A stretch of 64,000 bases of DNA from Viola odorata (lineage: Eukaryota > Streptophyta > Magnoliopsida > Malpighiales > Violaceae). The DNA lies in assembly GCA_963691705.1 (NCBI GenBank), contig OY829541.1:48194377-48258376 (forward strand), given 5' to 3'. The first letter of the stretch is position 1; each line of letters begins with the position of its first letter. A program made the position numbers and the translations under genes. Below are positions 10,856 through 20,675 of the stretch, one piece after another. The notes under the pieces were generated by a model, which was not told the origin of the DNA, made no database searches, and worked only from the letters and a program-made list of their open reading frames with translations.

Positions 10856-11319
10856 AAGGAATCGGGAAAATAAACTACAGCGAGAGAGGGATAAAATACC
10901 TGGAAAAAGTAGCCGGAGAACAGACCGTCGTCGCCGGCGAGCAGTTGCGAAGACTCTCTTCTCGAGCAAGAAGAAACACAGGAGAAAGAGAAAGTGTGAA
11001 AAATTGCAGAATATTAGCAAAAAGATAAAAGAGAATAGGGTTTCCCTTATAAAGGTTCAACTTGAAGAAGAAGACAGCCTGTAAAAGGGAAACACGTGCG
11101 GAGTTGAAAGAGACGCGTGGGCAGTCATTTATGTCCTTCACAGGAAGACGGTTAGAAACCCAAAAATAGTTGCACTCAGCCACTGATCCCCTCTGCGATA
11201 ACCCTTGACGTTCGAAGAAGTGAGTTAGAAAGGCGATAGGGGAACAAAAGAAAAAGAAAGATTATCTTATTCAATTTCGGAAAGCCATACGCATCTACAA
11301 AGAGACGAGACAATTTAAA

Positions 11320-11739
11320 CTAATCACCGTCAGACCAAGTGATACCATAGCAATAAACTACATCATCATCCGAGAGTGATGGCTCCCCGCTAAAGGGAGG
11401 GAAAGGCTCTTCCTTCCTCTTTCCTACGTATATCGATGATCGGTCGGGCTCCTCTTCTGTGGTCGACATCGTCGTTTCAGCGCTCGCAGAAGGAAGAGCT
11501 AATGTTGGCAAGACACGAGGAGGAATAGAGGGTTCATTCCCCTTTTCAGCAGAAGGGGCACGACACTTGAAAAGTGGTGCAGACACCTTTGAGGCATTTT
11601 TCCTTTGCCTCTTGCGTCCCCGTCGGTGAACAAACGGCCGCCACGGAGGTGACAGAGGAGGGTTGTCCGAGTCCGGTGAAGTCGGAGGAGTTGGCGGAGA
11701 ATCCCGCGCCGCTGTATCCAAAAAATAAGAGTCAACCAT
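11320..11739 (-). CDS. Small Pro/Ser-rich basic protein of the Tat-like element, unrecognised
   Basis: The ATG at 11737-11739 (MVDSYFLDTAARDSPP) gives 139 residues; the frame is open further upstream to 11958 but that part looks like leader. Features are a Pro-rich start (SPPTPPTSPDSDNPPLSPPW), a basic stretch that could be a nuclear signal (RRGRKRQRKN), and an acidic end (SLSDDDVVYCYGITWSDGD). It lies in the same orientation as its neighbours, with its own spacers. No family recognised. It could be a degenerate exon. Confidence 0.4.
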   Translation of the reverse strand: MVDSYFLDTAARDSPPTPPTSPDSDNPPLSPPWRPFVHRRGRKRQRKNASKVSAPLFKCRAPSAEKGNEPSIPPRVLPTLALPSASAETTMSTTEEEPDRSSIYVGKRKEEPFPPFSGEPSLSDDDVVYCYGITWSDGD

Positions 11740-12219
11740 AAGATCACAAGCGATCTGCCAAGAGGTCTGCCAAGAGGAAAAATAAATAAGAAGATGAACA
11801 GAAAGGAGGGAAAGGATCCCTTTAAATAGCCAGAAGAGGGGGAAAAGCTCTTGATCTCCCAACGCGACTTTTGAGAATTGACACGCGTACAACCTGGAGT
11901 GCGAATCTAGATTTACAGTCACGCCTGTTGAAATCTCCCCCAGATCGAGGAAAATCAAAAATTAGCCCAATCGATGGACAAGGAGTTGGAGGCGCAGAAT
12001 TAATGTGGAACGGTTAGTGGAAAAGTCGTCTAGTGATTGACTCGTTTTCGGTTGGGCTAAGAATACCTCCAATCGAAAAAAGACAAAGGACGCATTAAAG
12101 AAGAAGAACAGTGATTAAGGGCACAACGAAAATAGTTTATTTATTATGGCCTAATGGCCGAAAGGTACAGCTGCATAACGAGGAGAAAAGAAAAAAAGGC
12201 TCAAAGGGAGCCACCGCCG

Positions 12220-12597
12220 TCAGGCATCAGAGCCAGCGTCCTCGGGAACTTCGGGAATGTCTCTCAGATAGTCCATGACCAGAGTCAGGTCAGCAGAAGT
12301 GACCCTCATCCCCTTCAAACAGCACCCCAATATGTCCTTGCGCTGCTGCAGCATGGCGATCACCACCTGAATCCGAGCGATGGAAGTGGCCAACTTCGAC
12401 ACGCTCTCTAAAGGACTGAAATCCTCCAGAGACGTAACTCCCAGCCTAGAATGGAGTGGGGTCAACATCCCTTGTAGCTCCAGGATGTCCTCGGAAGTCT
12501 TGACCAGCATGTTCTCCATGAACCCGACGTCACCATCATTGAGGTTCTTGAGAGTGTGGCCCTTGGAAAGGAGAAAATTTTTAGTCAAATGATCCAT
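12220..12597 (-). CDS. Small helical protein of the Tat-like element, unrecognised
   Basis: A 125-residue frame starting MDHLTKNFLLSKGHTLKN, rich in Leu, Met, Glu and Lys. It has heptad-like spacing in LVKTSEDILELQGMLTPLHSRL and ATSIARIQVVIAMLQQRKDIL, so helical bundles or a coiled coil are likely. It is the rightmost of the four minus-strand frames. An AT-rich stretch near 12130-12150 could be its polyadenylation region. No family recognised. Confidence 0.4.
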   Translation of the reverse strand: MDHLTKNFLLSKGHTLKNLNDGDVGFMENMLVKTSEDILELQGMLTPLHSRLGVTSLEDFSPLESVSKLATSIARIQVVIAMLQQRKDILGCCLKGMRVTSADLTLVMDYLRDIPEVPEDAGSDA

Positions 12598-12849
12598 GAT
12601 GCGAATTGCTAAAGATGAGAAGAGCGTGGGTGGAGAAAGCCCCAGATTTATAGACTCTGAAGAAAAAGGGCCTTGGGAAAAAAGGAGGTCCTCAAAAGAC
12701 GAGCCGTCCCGTTACCCTCGAAGGCCGATGGACCTGAAACGGAAACCAAGGTCGACGTTCGTATACTACCAACGATGCAGACATTCGACAGGGTACGAGA
12801 TAGAATCCTGAAAAATGCAAAGAGGCACAATATTACGGGTGCCCATGAC

Positions 12850-13010
12850 GTAAAAGCCATATGGTTGCCGGTATCCACAGTATAAGGCTGCGTCGATGTC
12901 GCAGGTAGACCTAGCAGCATAAAACCTCGTCGACATCACAGGTATCTGGTGGTATAAAGCCGCGCAAATCGTAGGCAGCTGATGGCATAAAATCGCGTCA
13001 ATATCGCTGT
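12850..13010. repeat. Degenerate tandem repeat, about 34-38 bp unit
   Basis: Four to five imperfect units share the pattern (C)ATAAAGCCGCGTCGAT followed by ATCGCAGGTA and CTGGTGG. The repeat lies between the antisense genes and the LTR. Tandem repeats at this location are known from Tat/Ogre-type elements. Confidence 0.7.
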
Positions 13011-13727
13011 TTCCTTAAGCGGAAAGGAAAGACAGAGCCCGCGTTATCTCAAACCCCCTGTAAGTATAAAGTTTATTAATTCTTCCATGAATACCTATCT
13101 CCTCTATGTGTTTGCAGTTCACTCAAAAGGATGATGGACCTGGAACGCATGCGAGCCTACGGTATGACCTGGCTGCAATCCTCGGCGGTATCGAAAGTAG
13201 CCCGTCAGTAGCTCTCCTACGACGCGAACGAAGTTGCGACTTTCTAAGCTCTGCCGATGGACCAAGCAGAATACTATCACTGGGCGAAAGCAACGCCCTA
13301 ATGGTTATGAATGGGATAGCGGCGTCTCTCGCGGATCCCTTAAATACCTCAGGAGGACGGGTCTTTAGACCAGAATGAAGGCCGGAATCTGCTTACTCGG
13401 AGGAAAGCTTCAGATCTAAGCTCTACCAGTCGTTCAAACTAATCCCTGTCGTGCTAAAGGAGACAAAGAAGCTCGGTGATCCTATGAGCATGTCGCCTTA
13501 AGAAAGAAAGGACCCTCACCTAAGATTCCAGACATGGATAGAGAATGACAGCCCTTGGTGAACACTCGGTCTCGTTTTCAGTTGGGCTTATGATAACCAT
13601 TAACGCAATCCTAAGGGCATTTCTGTAATTATGACCCCTGCCGAAGAGGGAGTCCCACAAGCCTTACCGGACATCTAAGCTATCGCTAGCAGACCTTGAA
13701 GCGTTTACTGGGATGGTCGACATCAGC

Positions 13728-13747
13728 GGGGGGGGGGGGGGGGGGGG
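13728..13747 (+). repeat. Run of 20 guanines
   Basis: An uninterrupted G20 tract inside the Tat-like LTR region. It could form G-quadruplex DNA; its exact length is also prone to sequencing and assembly error. Confidence 0.9.
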
Positions 13748-13802
13748 AGGTCTCACGCGTCTCTTAACGCACGGCATCATCCCATCCCAGGGACCTATGG
13801 AG

Positions 13803-13978
13803 TTATCGCCCCCGACATGATCGTAGGTATCGCCCCCGATACCTTCCCCGGAGACATCCACCATGACACTACCTCGGGTATCGCTGATGACGTCATCCTC
13901 AGGTATCGCCCGTGACGTCATCCGGAGCGTCATCTCACCTGGATACCGCCCTTATGCCCTGCTATCGCCACCAGTGGC
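13803..13978 (+). promoter_or_regulatory. LTR enhancer-like repeats with two TGACGTCA sites
   Basis: Degenerate repeats of GGTATCGCCCCCGAT precede the TATA box. Two perfect TGACGTCA palindromes lie at 13888-13895 and 13913-13920, 25 bp apart, with a related GAGCGTCATC after them. TGACGTCA is a high-affinity site for plant TGA-type bZIP factors (as-1-like). Regulatory activity is inferred from motif, repetition and position. Confidence 0.6.
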
Positions 13979-13979
13979 C

Positions 13980-13987
13980 TATAAATA
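13980..13987 (+). promoter_or_regulatory. TATA box of the Tat-like LTR
   Basis: TATAAATA lies about 60 bp after the second TGACGTCA site and about 170 bp before the presumed LTR end, fitting an LTR promoter reading rightwards. Confidence 0.6.
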
Positions 13988-14160
13988 CCCCTTAATTCAA
14001 ACATCAAGTAAGCCAGAATTCACTTACTAGAACCGCTGCTATTTCTGAAACACATACTGACTTAAGCATCGGAGTGTCTACGTCGGAGCCCCCCCTCTGG
14101 CGCCTTGCAGGTGGATTTGACGGCAACTACAGCAACTCCGACCAATGGAAGTCAACCCCC

Positions 14161-14688
14161 CGATCACATAAGAGATAAAATCTTAACACTGACCTTACTT
14201 TGGAGTATTGCTTGTTTAATTTTCTGTTCAGGCACGGTATTCAACTGAATTTCAGTAATATTTTCTGGTTCCCTAAATCCTTGGCTTCCACTAGTGGCAC
14301 TCTCATTTAGTACATCACATATGTCATCTGCTTAATCAAGCAATTCCACACACTTAGCTTCAAATTCCAAAGCCACAAATAAATAGCAATAAAGCAACTA
14401 ACTTCAATTCATGTTATCAGTTAAAAACATTTACAGTATCTGCAGGATTCGAAATATTTTCTATCTGTGGTATCCAATCAAGAAGAGCATAGTAGAGACT
14501 TGAGAAGTTGCAGGACTAGCAGGTTACATCACAAGTTCACATTTTCTACTTGGGTTAAGTACACTAATCATGACAACACATGCTGAACTGATTTCCAGAT
14601 TTCAAAATTCATGTAGCAAGTTTGAGCATTCATTATCAATCAAGAATGGCAAATTAAAAGTCAAGAAAGAATAGCAAATTAATAGCAC
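14161..14688. other. Gene-free stretch with one unassigned open segment
   Basis: On the minus strand a frame stays open for about 55 codons around 14170-14335 (containing DDICDVLNESATSG) without a start or known family; it could be an exon of a lost gene. The rest is AT-rich with no recognisable content. Confidence 0.4.
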
Positions 14689-15182
14689 CTTAATTTCATA
14701 GTTGTTCCAGCACTAACAACTGCCACATCTGCAAGCTCACTGTCTTCCACCTGCAATAATTCAAACAAGTATGTTTAACCAACTTATGACAAATATGAGG
14801 AAAATTGCAATGACGGCAGATACAGATCTCTGAGCTTTGTTTACGCCATTTTAAATTACCTCCTTAGACATTGACTTAAGTTCTTTCACTAGAGCCTTAG
14901 TGGTCTTCTCAATGCCTCTAGTGATCAAAACAGGGTTTGCTCCAGCAGCAACAACCTGAATGATAAGATTTTACATGTATGTAAACACAACAGCCACCAA
15001 AGTTACTGCAATAATCATAAACTTTCAGAAATAAGTATAAATATACAGACCTTGACACCTTCAGCAATAAGGCCTTGTGCAATAACAATAGATGTAGTAG
15101 TCCCATCACCAGCCAAGTCATTTGTCTTGGCAGCTGCCTGCCTCACTAATTTTGCACCAATATTCTCAACTGGATCCTCCAA
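14689..15182 (-). pseudogene. Chaperonin-60 beta-type fragment (three exons)
   Basis: Three minus-strand exon-like pieces with splice sites match the equatorial region of plastid chaperonin 60 beta: 15182-15051 ([20 protein letters not shown], then [11 protein letters not shown], the ATP-binding GDGTTT motif), 14955-14860 ([20 protein letters not shown]) and 14750-14689 (VEDSELADVAVVSAG). After VSAG the frame is shifted relative to the family. No upstream coding exons (transit peptide, first 90 or so residues) and none of the apical or C-terminal domains were found nearby. It is a fragment of about 100 codons from a protein of about 600, most likely a relic of a gene copy. Confidence 0.85.
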
Positions 15183-16498
15183 CTCAATAATGCAGACTTG
15201 CATCCTCTTAACATAAGTTATACTTTTTCAATCAAATGGAGTTGTGATGGAAATCAAATTAGCACAGAAATAGACAGTCAATTTTAACTGTCTTAAGACA
15301 CTAAACAGCTAAATCAATACAATGAGAATCCTGACTGCACAAAACCACATAGACTCTCATTCGAACACCTTATAGATACCATGACACAAAAGAAAGCCTC
15401 CTACACCAATATACTTCTCTACCCCAAATGCAGAAAATATTCTACACCTAAACGAAAGAAACAGGAGCAAGTTAAAAAGACACAAAACTACCTCTTTAAC
15501 GCATGACAGTCATTCACAATGCACATCAAAGGAACCGAAATTGAAAGCATAAAATCAAAATGATGAGAACAAAAAATGAATCTCAAAACCCTAACGAGTG
15601 TGGTTGCATATCCACAACCATACTCGTTCACCAAAGCACCCGACTTTCCTCTACTGCTGCGAATTTGCAAAAAAACCCAGAACACCAATCTCCTTAAACT
15701 TGAAAGAAAAATCCAAGCTTTGAATTGAAGAGAGAGGAAGAGATTGGAGATGGAGACGATCGGAGATGGAGACGTTGGAGACGAAGAAGAAGAACGGTTG
15801 CGTTGAGGTTAGGTAGCAAAGGCAGAGGAGGAGAAATGAGAAAGACAGCGTTAGAAGAAATAGAAAAGGGCAAAATTGGGTTTTAGAAAAATTCATTTAA
15901 TAGTACTGTACCATTAATTGGAAACGCCTGTTTCCCATTTGGAGTGGAAAAATGGAAAACCCAATTTGTGCCCTCTCCAAATTTGTTCATAAATGAACAG
16001 TGTGGAAGTTTTTCATTTCCATTCGAGAATGGAAAAATACGCCAAGTAAACACATTCTCTATTTTTTCGTCCATTTTTCTAAAAACTGGAGATTTTTCTG
16101 GAAAAACCTCCGAAGTAAACGGGGCCTAAAAATTTCTATAATATTTTAGCCTAAAATCCAACATTTTGGCCAAAAGATCAAGTGCAGCTGCAATATTCAA
16201 ACCAAATACAACTCCATTCTAATATAAACATCCAAAAGATCAAGTGCAGCTGCAATATAGCAAACAACGTCCAGCATTCACGAGCTCCCATCTTAATCAC
16301 CCTTCCTCCGAAAAGAGCATCCTTCTGTAAGATACAACCACTCAATTATTGACAGACAAATAACAAAATTATTGATCATTCTCAATTTAGAGCAACCACT
16401 ATTGCATTAATACAAATTCACACATTCATGTTATAATAGATCCAACAACAACAATGATGAAAAAAAAATTTAAAAGTCAGTGAAGTGAATATACCCTA
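15183..16498. other. Gene-free stretch between the chaperonin fragment and the hAT gene
   Basis: Positions 15640-15880 (minus strand) look like a CT-rich plant 5' leader, but no coding exon follows. At 16172-16198 and 16231-16258 a CAAGTGCAGCTGCAATAT-containing segment occurs twice, probably within the 3' flank of the hAT gene. Nothing else is recognised. Confidence 0.5.
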
Positions 16499-18758
16499 TT
16501 ACTCGTCTTCAATGTCTTCATCAACATTAAGATCCAATGTAACTTTTGACGCAAATTCTGCAAAATCAGAAAATATGATCAGAATTCATTATTATTCAAA
16601 AAAATAGAAACTTTGGAAATATGTTTGTTGTTACCTGATTCAATTTCATCATAACTTTCAATATCTTCCAATGCATCATGCAAGTCAATTTGTTTTTGAG
16701 AGCAACGCAACCAATTTTGACAGTAGAGTAAAGCTTCCACCATTGTTGGAGCTAAAGAACTTTGAAATGGATCAAGTACACGCCCACCGGTATTGAAAGC
16801 AGATTCTGATGCGACCGTTGACACCGGGACAACCAACACCTCTCGAGCTATCATTGCAAGAACTCGATATTTGTACCCATTGACTTTCCACCAATCCAAG
16901 ATATTAAATTTTTCATCACTCATCTCCTCACACCCATCTAAAAGATACCTCTCAACCTCATCCTTACTCTCTTCATTATCCTCCTCCATCAAATGCATTT
17001 TAAATTTAGAAGCCAACTCATTATGCTCATCTTCAGCCATTAGATCATCTCTCTCTTCCACTTGAGCAGTATTTGATCTTGGACTAGCACTCCCCACATC
17101 AGAACTTTTTATTTGAGCAGAAAAGTGTTCATACAACCTCACAAAAGTTGCCCTCACTTTAGTTATCAATTCAGAAGCTGTGATTGAATCATAAACTTCG
17201 CCAAAATAAAATTTGACATATCTCAACTTGTAACGTGGATCCAACACAACAACCACATATAACAAGAAATTAATTTTGTCAAACTTTCCCCAATATTTAT
17301 CAAACTTTAACATCATACCAGCTGTCATCCCACTCAATAAAGGATCCCTACCTCTAGACAATTGAACTATCTTGGATTGCATATTCACAAGCTCATGAAA
17401 AAAATTATTACATGTAACAGACAAAGAACCTGAAAATCTCAAAGTGACTATGTAAAACAGCTTAAGAAACTTGATGAAAACTCTTGAATTTTTCCAGTCA
17501 AGTGATGTAGGAACCCCACTAGTCTTCCCCCCTTCCTCAAAGTATTTAGAAAACCTAACATCTTCTTTTTTCATTCTATCAAATACCTTTTCAAATTTTT
17601 CAGCAGCTTCCAACATCTTATAGGTATTCCCCACCTAGTTGCAATATCCAAACATACAAAATTTTGAGTTGAAACCTTTACTTTGTCGGCAAACCTTTTA
17701 AAAGAATGAAGCCTAGAAGGTGAAGACCGCACATATCTAATTGCATTCCTAATCCTAACAATTGACTCATTCACTTCTTTTAAACCTTCAGTCACAATTA
17801 AATTGACAATATGTGCACAACACCTAACATGTAAAAATTCATGTTCAAATATCACATCTTTCCACTCTCCAGTCACACCTTTTAAGTGTCTAATAACTCC
17901 ATCATTGGAGCTTGCATTGTCAACCGTCAATGTTAAAATTTTATCTATTCCCCAATCCAATAGACAATTCTCAACAACCTTACCCAAGACCTCACCCTTG
18001 TGACTTGCAACTTGACAAAAATTAATTATCCGTTTGTTTAACTTCCAATCATCATCAACCCAATGGGCTGTGAGACACATATAATTGATGTTTTGGATAG
18101 ATGTCTAAGTGTCCGTTGTCAAACAAATGCGCTGACCCTTAATTTTTTCTTTCAACTTTGCTTTTTCTTCAAAATACAATTTCATGCAATCTCTTGCAAT
18201 AGTTCTTGAAGGTACTTTAAACAAAGGTTGCATAACTTGACAAAAATTCAAAAAACCCTTACCCTCCACGACCCTAAAAGCCATCTCATCCACAATATCC
18301 ATACTAGCTGGTGCCTTCCTACAAGCATCATGTGTATAACCTAAGGCTTTCAACGTACCACATTTAACCCCATCAACAACACTCACTTCTTTTTTAGGTT
18401 GAAATAGTAATATTTTCTATTTTTTATCTCTAACAACTCTATAAGAGTATTTTTTGCATCTTCTATCTAAATGTGACCACAAATTAGTAGTCACATTGCT
18501 TTTAGTCCCATTGCTACAAGCATAATTACGACCATAATAATTGCAAGTAGCTCTACGATTAGTACCTTCAGTCCCTGGAACAGTTGTGAAATGACTCCAT
18601 ACTAGAGATTGCTCACGATTTCTTTTCTGTCCTTCGATCACAGCTTGTTGTGTTTGAGTTTGTTCCTCACCATTTGCACCAGCAGCAACAATTATAGGAG
18701 TTTGATCCTCACCATTTGAACCAGCATCAGACGTGATTGAAATTTCAACGTCAACCAT
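16499..18758 (-). pseudogene. hAT-family transposase gene, zinc finger-BED type, inactivated
   Basis: The main exon runs 18758-16635, followed by a 77-bp intron (GTAAC...TTTGCAG) and a last exon 16557-16499 that restores the frame and ends EDIEDE. Domains in order are an N-terminal BED finger region (VWSHFTTVPG; the CNYYG sequence lacks the second Cys of the usual CxxC), DUF659/catalytic region (CLTTDT, HVRCCAHIVNL, DNASSND) and the hAT dimerisation domain (VPVSTVASESAFNTGGR, LYCQNWLR). It has stops at 18417-18419 and 18105-18107 (the latter where the family has Trp) and a frameshift near 17630. It is related to RICESLEEPER/DAYSLEEPER-type proteins, so a domesticated ancestor is possible, but this copy is broken. 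Confidence 0.92.
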
Positions 18759-19140
18759 CTGTTATGAATAAAACAATTAAGAATTAGAGCCCAGTAGCAC
18801 AAAGAGATTATAAGAATAAACATCAATTGATTACCATTGAAATAAAACAATAAAATAATTAACAATTAACAATTCTGATAAAATAGCAATTGACTACTCT
18901 GTTTTAAGAACAAACAATACTGATTACCATTGAAATAAAACAATAAAATAATTAACAATTAACAATTCTGATAAAACAACAATTGATTACCAATGAAATT
19001 TCAACTTCAACCATCTGTTATGAATAAAACAATTAAGAATTAGAGCCCAGTAGCACAAAGAGATTATAAGAACAAACAACAATTGATTACCATTGAAATA
19101 GAACAATAAAACAATTAACAATTAACAATTCTGAACAAAC
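18739..19140. repeat. Direct duplication in the hAT leader intron
   Basis: A segment beginning at 18739 (GAAATTTCAACGTCAACCAT) recurs at 18995 with high identity, followed in both by TTAAGAATTAGAGCCCAGTA and an AT-rich tail. The 256-bp period spans most of the leader intron. The duplication includes the 3' splice site and first codons of the transposase exon. Shorter copies of AACAATTGATTAC recur up to 19215. Confidence 0.85.
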
Positions 19141-19313
19141 AACAATTGATTACTTTGTTTTAAGAACAAACAATAAAACAATTGAAATTATAAGAACAAA
19201 CAACAATTGATTACTACAAAATACACAAAGCAGAGGAATTAACAAGAAAAAATAAAATAACCCATCACAATAGCACCAAGAGATTCGACTAATTTGGAAG
19301 AAAGGAAAAAAGG

Positions 19314-19795
19314 GTACCTTAGAAACAAAGCGGAGGAAGAGAATGACTGATCGATGTCTGTTGAGCAGCGCAAGAAGAAGGGATGCGAGGGAGCGGCGAG
19401 TGTAAAAAATGGAGAGATGAGCGGCGGCGTGGCGGTGTGGTCAGAGAGGAGGGATGGGAGGCGACGACTGGATGTGAGGGAGAGATGAGCAGCGGCGTGG
19501 TTGTGTGGCGGTGTGGTCAGAGATGAGGGATGGGAGGCGACGGTGACAGGTCGTGGGTCGGCGAGTCGTCATGGTGACTGTGTGGTTGCTGGTTGGGTTG
19601 CGAAGGAGTCGAGAGGGAGAGGGAGAGGGAGAGGGTGTTTGTTGTCGGCGTCTGCGGTCAGAGAGGAGGGATGGGAGGCGACGGTGACAGGTCGTGGGTC
19701 GGCAAGTCGTCGTTGCTGGTTGGGATGGGTTGTGTTTGCGAGGGAGCCGAGAGGGAGAGGGAGAGGGCAGCGGCTTTTAGTTTTAGGGTTATAAA
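19314..19795 (-). repeat. GC-rich first exon or leader of the hAT gene with internal repeats
   Basis: A donor-like site (CTAAG then GTACCC on the minus strand) at about 19314 and an acceptor directly before the ATG at 18758 suggest a non-coding first exon here. The plus strand shows three copies of GAGGGATGGGAGGCGACG (about 19450, 19525, 19665), two with CGGTGACAGGTCGTGGGTCGG, plus a GAGAGG/GAGGGA microsatellite (19608-19637 and 19750-19767). Plus-strand ORFs here are by-products of the composition. Confidence 0.55.
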
Positions 19796-19814
19796 CTTAC
19801 TTATGCTTATATAG

Positions 19815-20008
19815 TTAGGGTTAATAGGTGGGTTGGGTCGGTTATAAGCGGGTTTTAAAAACTCGATCCGCTATCCGACCCAACTCAACTATAATGGGTC
19901 GGTTATATAACCGTTACCCGCGGTTATGTGGGTTATGTTCTTTTGACGGATTGGGTCAGGTCGGTTATACGGGTCAGGCGGATTGGGTCAGTTTTTTGTA
20001 CAATCCTA
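19815..20008 (-). mobile_element. Probable 5' end of the hAT element with subterminal repeats
   Basis: Repeated GGGTCGGTTAT-type words in both orientations lead to an end that reads TAGGATTGTACAAAAAACTG on the minus strand. TAGG starts and clustered subterminal repeats are usual for hAT elements. The next 8 bp (20009-20016, ATTGTCAT) would be the target duplication. I did not find a matching end left of 16499, so the 3' end may be lost or diverged. Confidence 0.5.
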
Positions 20009-20374
20009 ATTGTCATATCCGCTTTCATGCGATACGGTAACGGATTCTCCCTCTCATTTTTCTTTTTCCTTTTGGGTATATTAGTAATATCATCAAGTTT
20101 CAATGCTCGTGGGAGGGAGCTTTACCATAAACGCTCTTGGATTAACAGAGTAAATGTGACACAAAAAGAAAATCAGCTACTAAAAATTACAATTTAGTCT
20201 ATAATTTTTATTTCAATCTCTATCGCCTGGCATGTTTGCTTGGGAAGATGGGTTTCAGCGGAAGCTAAAACAATGAGAGGTTTTTGGAGGGAAATGAAAA
20301 TTGGAGTGGCTGTTAATTTTTGTGAAAGAGTGTAAGAGTGTAGAGTATCGACAACTGGCAAGACTCGTAATATA

Positions 20375-20675
20375 CTCCCTCCGGTTTTTTTATCTGTCGT
20401 TTGGGTTTGGATCACGCGGATTAAGGGTTGTACAGTGTCGTCTGACACGGCCCAACTTTTTATCATTTTGTGTCGGAAAAAATATTAAAAAATGAATAAA
20501 GCTGATCAAAGTGGCAGCTGTCAAAGTTTGGTTGGTACTGACAAGCATGTAGGCAGCGGGTGGCAGGAAAAATAATATTAAAAAAATAAAAAAGTTATTT
20601 TTTGTCACAGAACGACATCTATTTTTGTGCCATCATTTTAAAGCCAGAACGACAAATAAAAAAAGCCAGAGGGAG
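20375..20675. mobile_element. Stowaway-type MITE (301 bp)
   Basis: The ends are CTCCCTCCGGTTTTTTTATC and, inverted, CTCCCTCTGGCTTTTTTTAT, flanked on both sides by TA (20373-20374 and 20676-20677). The CTCCCTC terminus and TA duplication are diagnostic of Tc1/mariner-derived Stowaway elements. No coding capacity. Confidence 0.9.

Larger units (their letters stand above)
13560..14155 (+). repeat. Tat-like LTR, left border uncertain
   Basis: In plus orientation this shows clustered repeats, two TGACGTCA sites, a TATA box (13980-13987), then CTGACTTAAGCATCGGAG and TCTGGCGCCTTGCAGGTGG, resembling the R/U5 end of Tat LTRs. The left border was not found: the other LTR is outside the window. A CTCGTTTTCRGTTGGGCT motif at 13571 is shared with 12042, so the repeat border may lie near it. 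Confidence 0.5.
7275..14160. mobile_element. Tat-like LTR element fragment with antisense genes (left part displaced by the gypsy insertion)
   Basis: This block is GC-richer than its flanks. It carries at least four minus-strand reading frames, two of them with a domain resembling Transposase_28 ('putative gypsy type transposon'). It ends on the right with an LTR-like end in plus orientation: TATA box, then a CTGACTTAAGCATCGGAG stretch typical of Tat-lineage LTRs. Extra antisense ORFs, including Transposase_28 types, between pol and the 3' LTR are known from Tat elements such as Retand and Grande; I infer that arrangement here. The gag-pol part, if any, lies left of the window. The right boundary is placed where unrelated gene-like sequence resumes and is good to about 20 bp. 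Confidence 0.6.

Noticed and set aside
12858..13010. CRISPR-like repeat pattern
   Set aside because: Units are degenerate and contiguous without unique spacers, in a eukaryotic retroelement; it is an ordinary tandem repeat.
15883..16129. Small frames on both strands in a partly symmetrical sequence with TTTCCATTTGGAGTGGAAA
   Set aside because: Local inverted words looked like a MITE, but I could not find matching termini or a target duplication.
19501..19814. Plus-strand Gly/Arg-rich frames
   Set aside because: They arise from GC-rich direct repeats in the hAT leader and have no start context or family.
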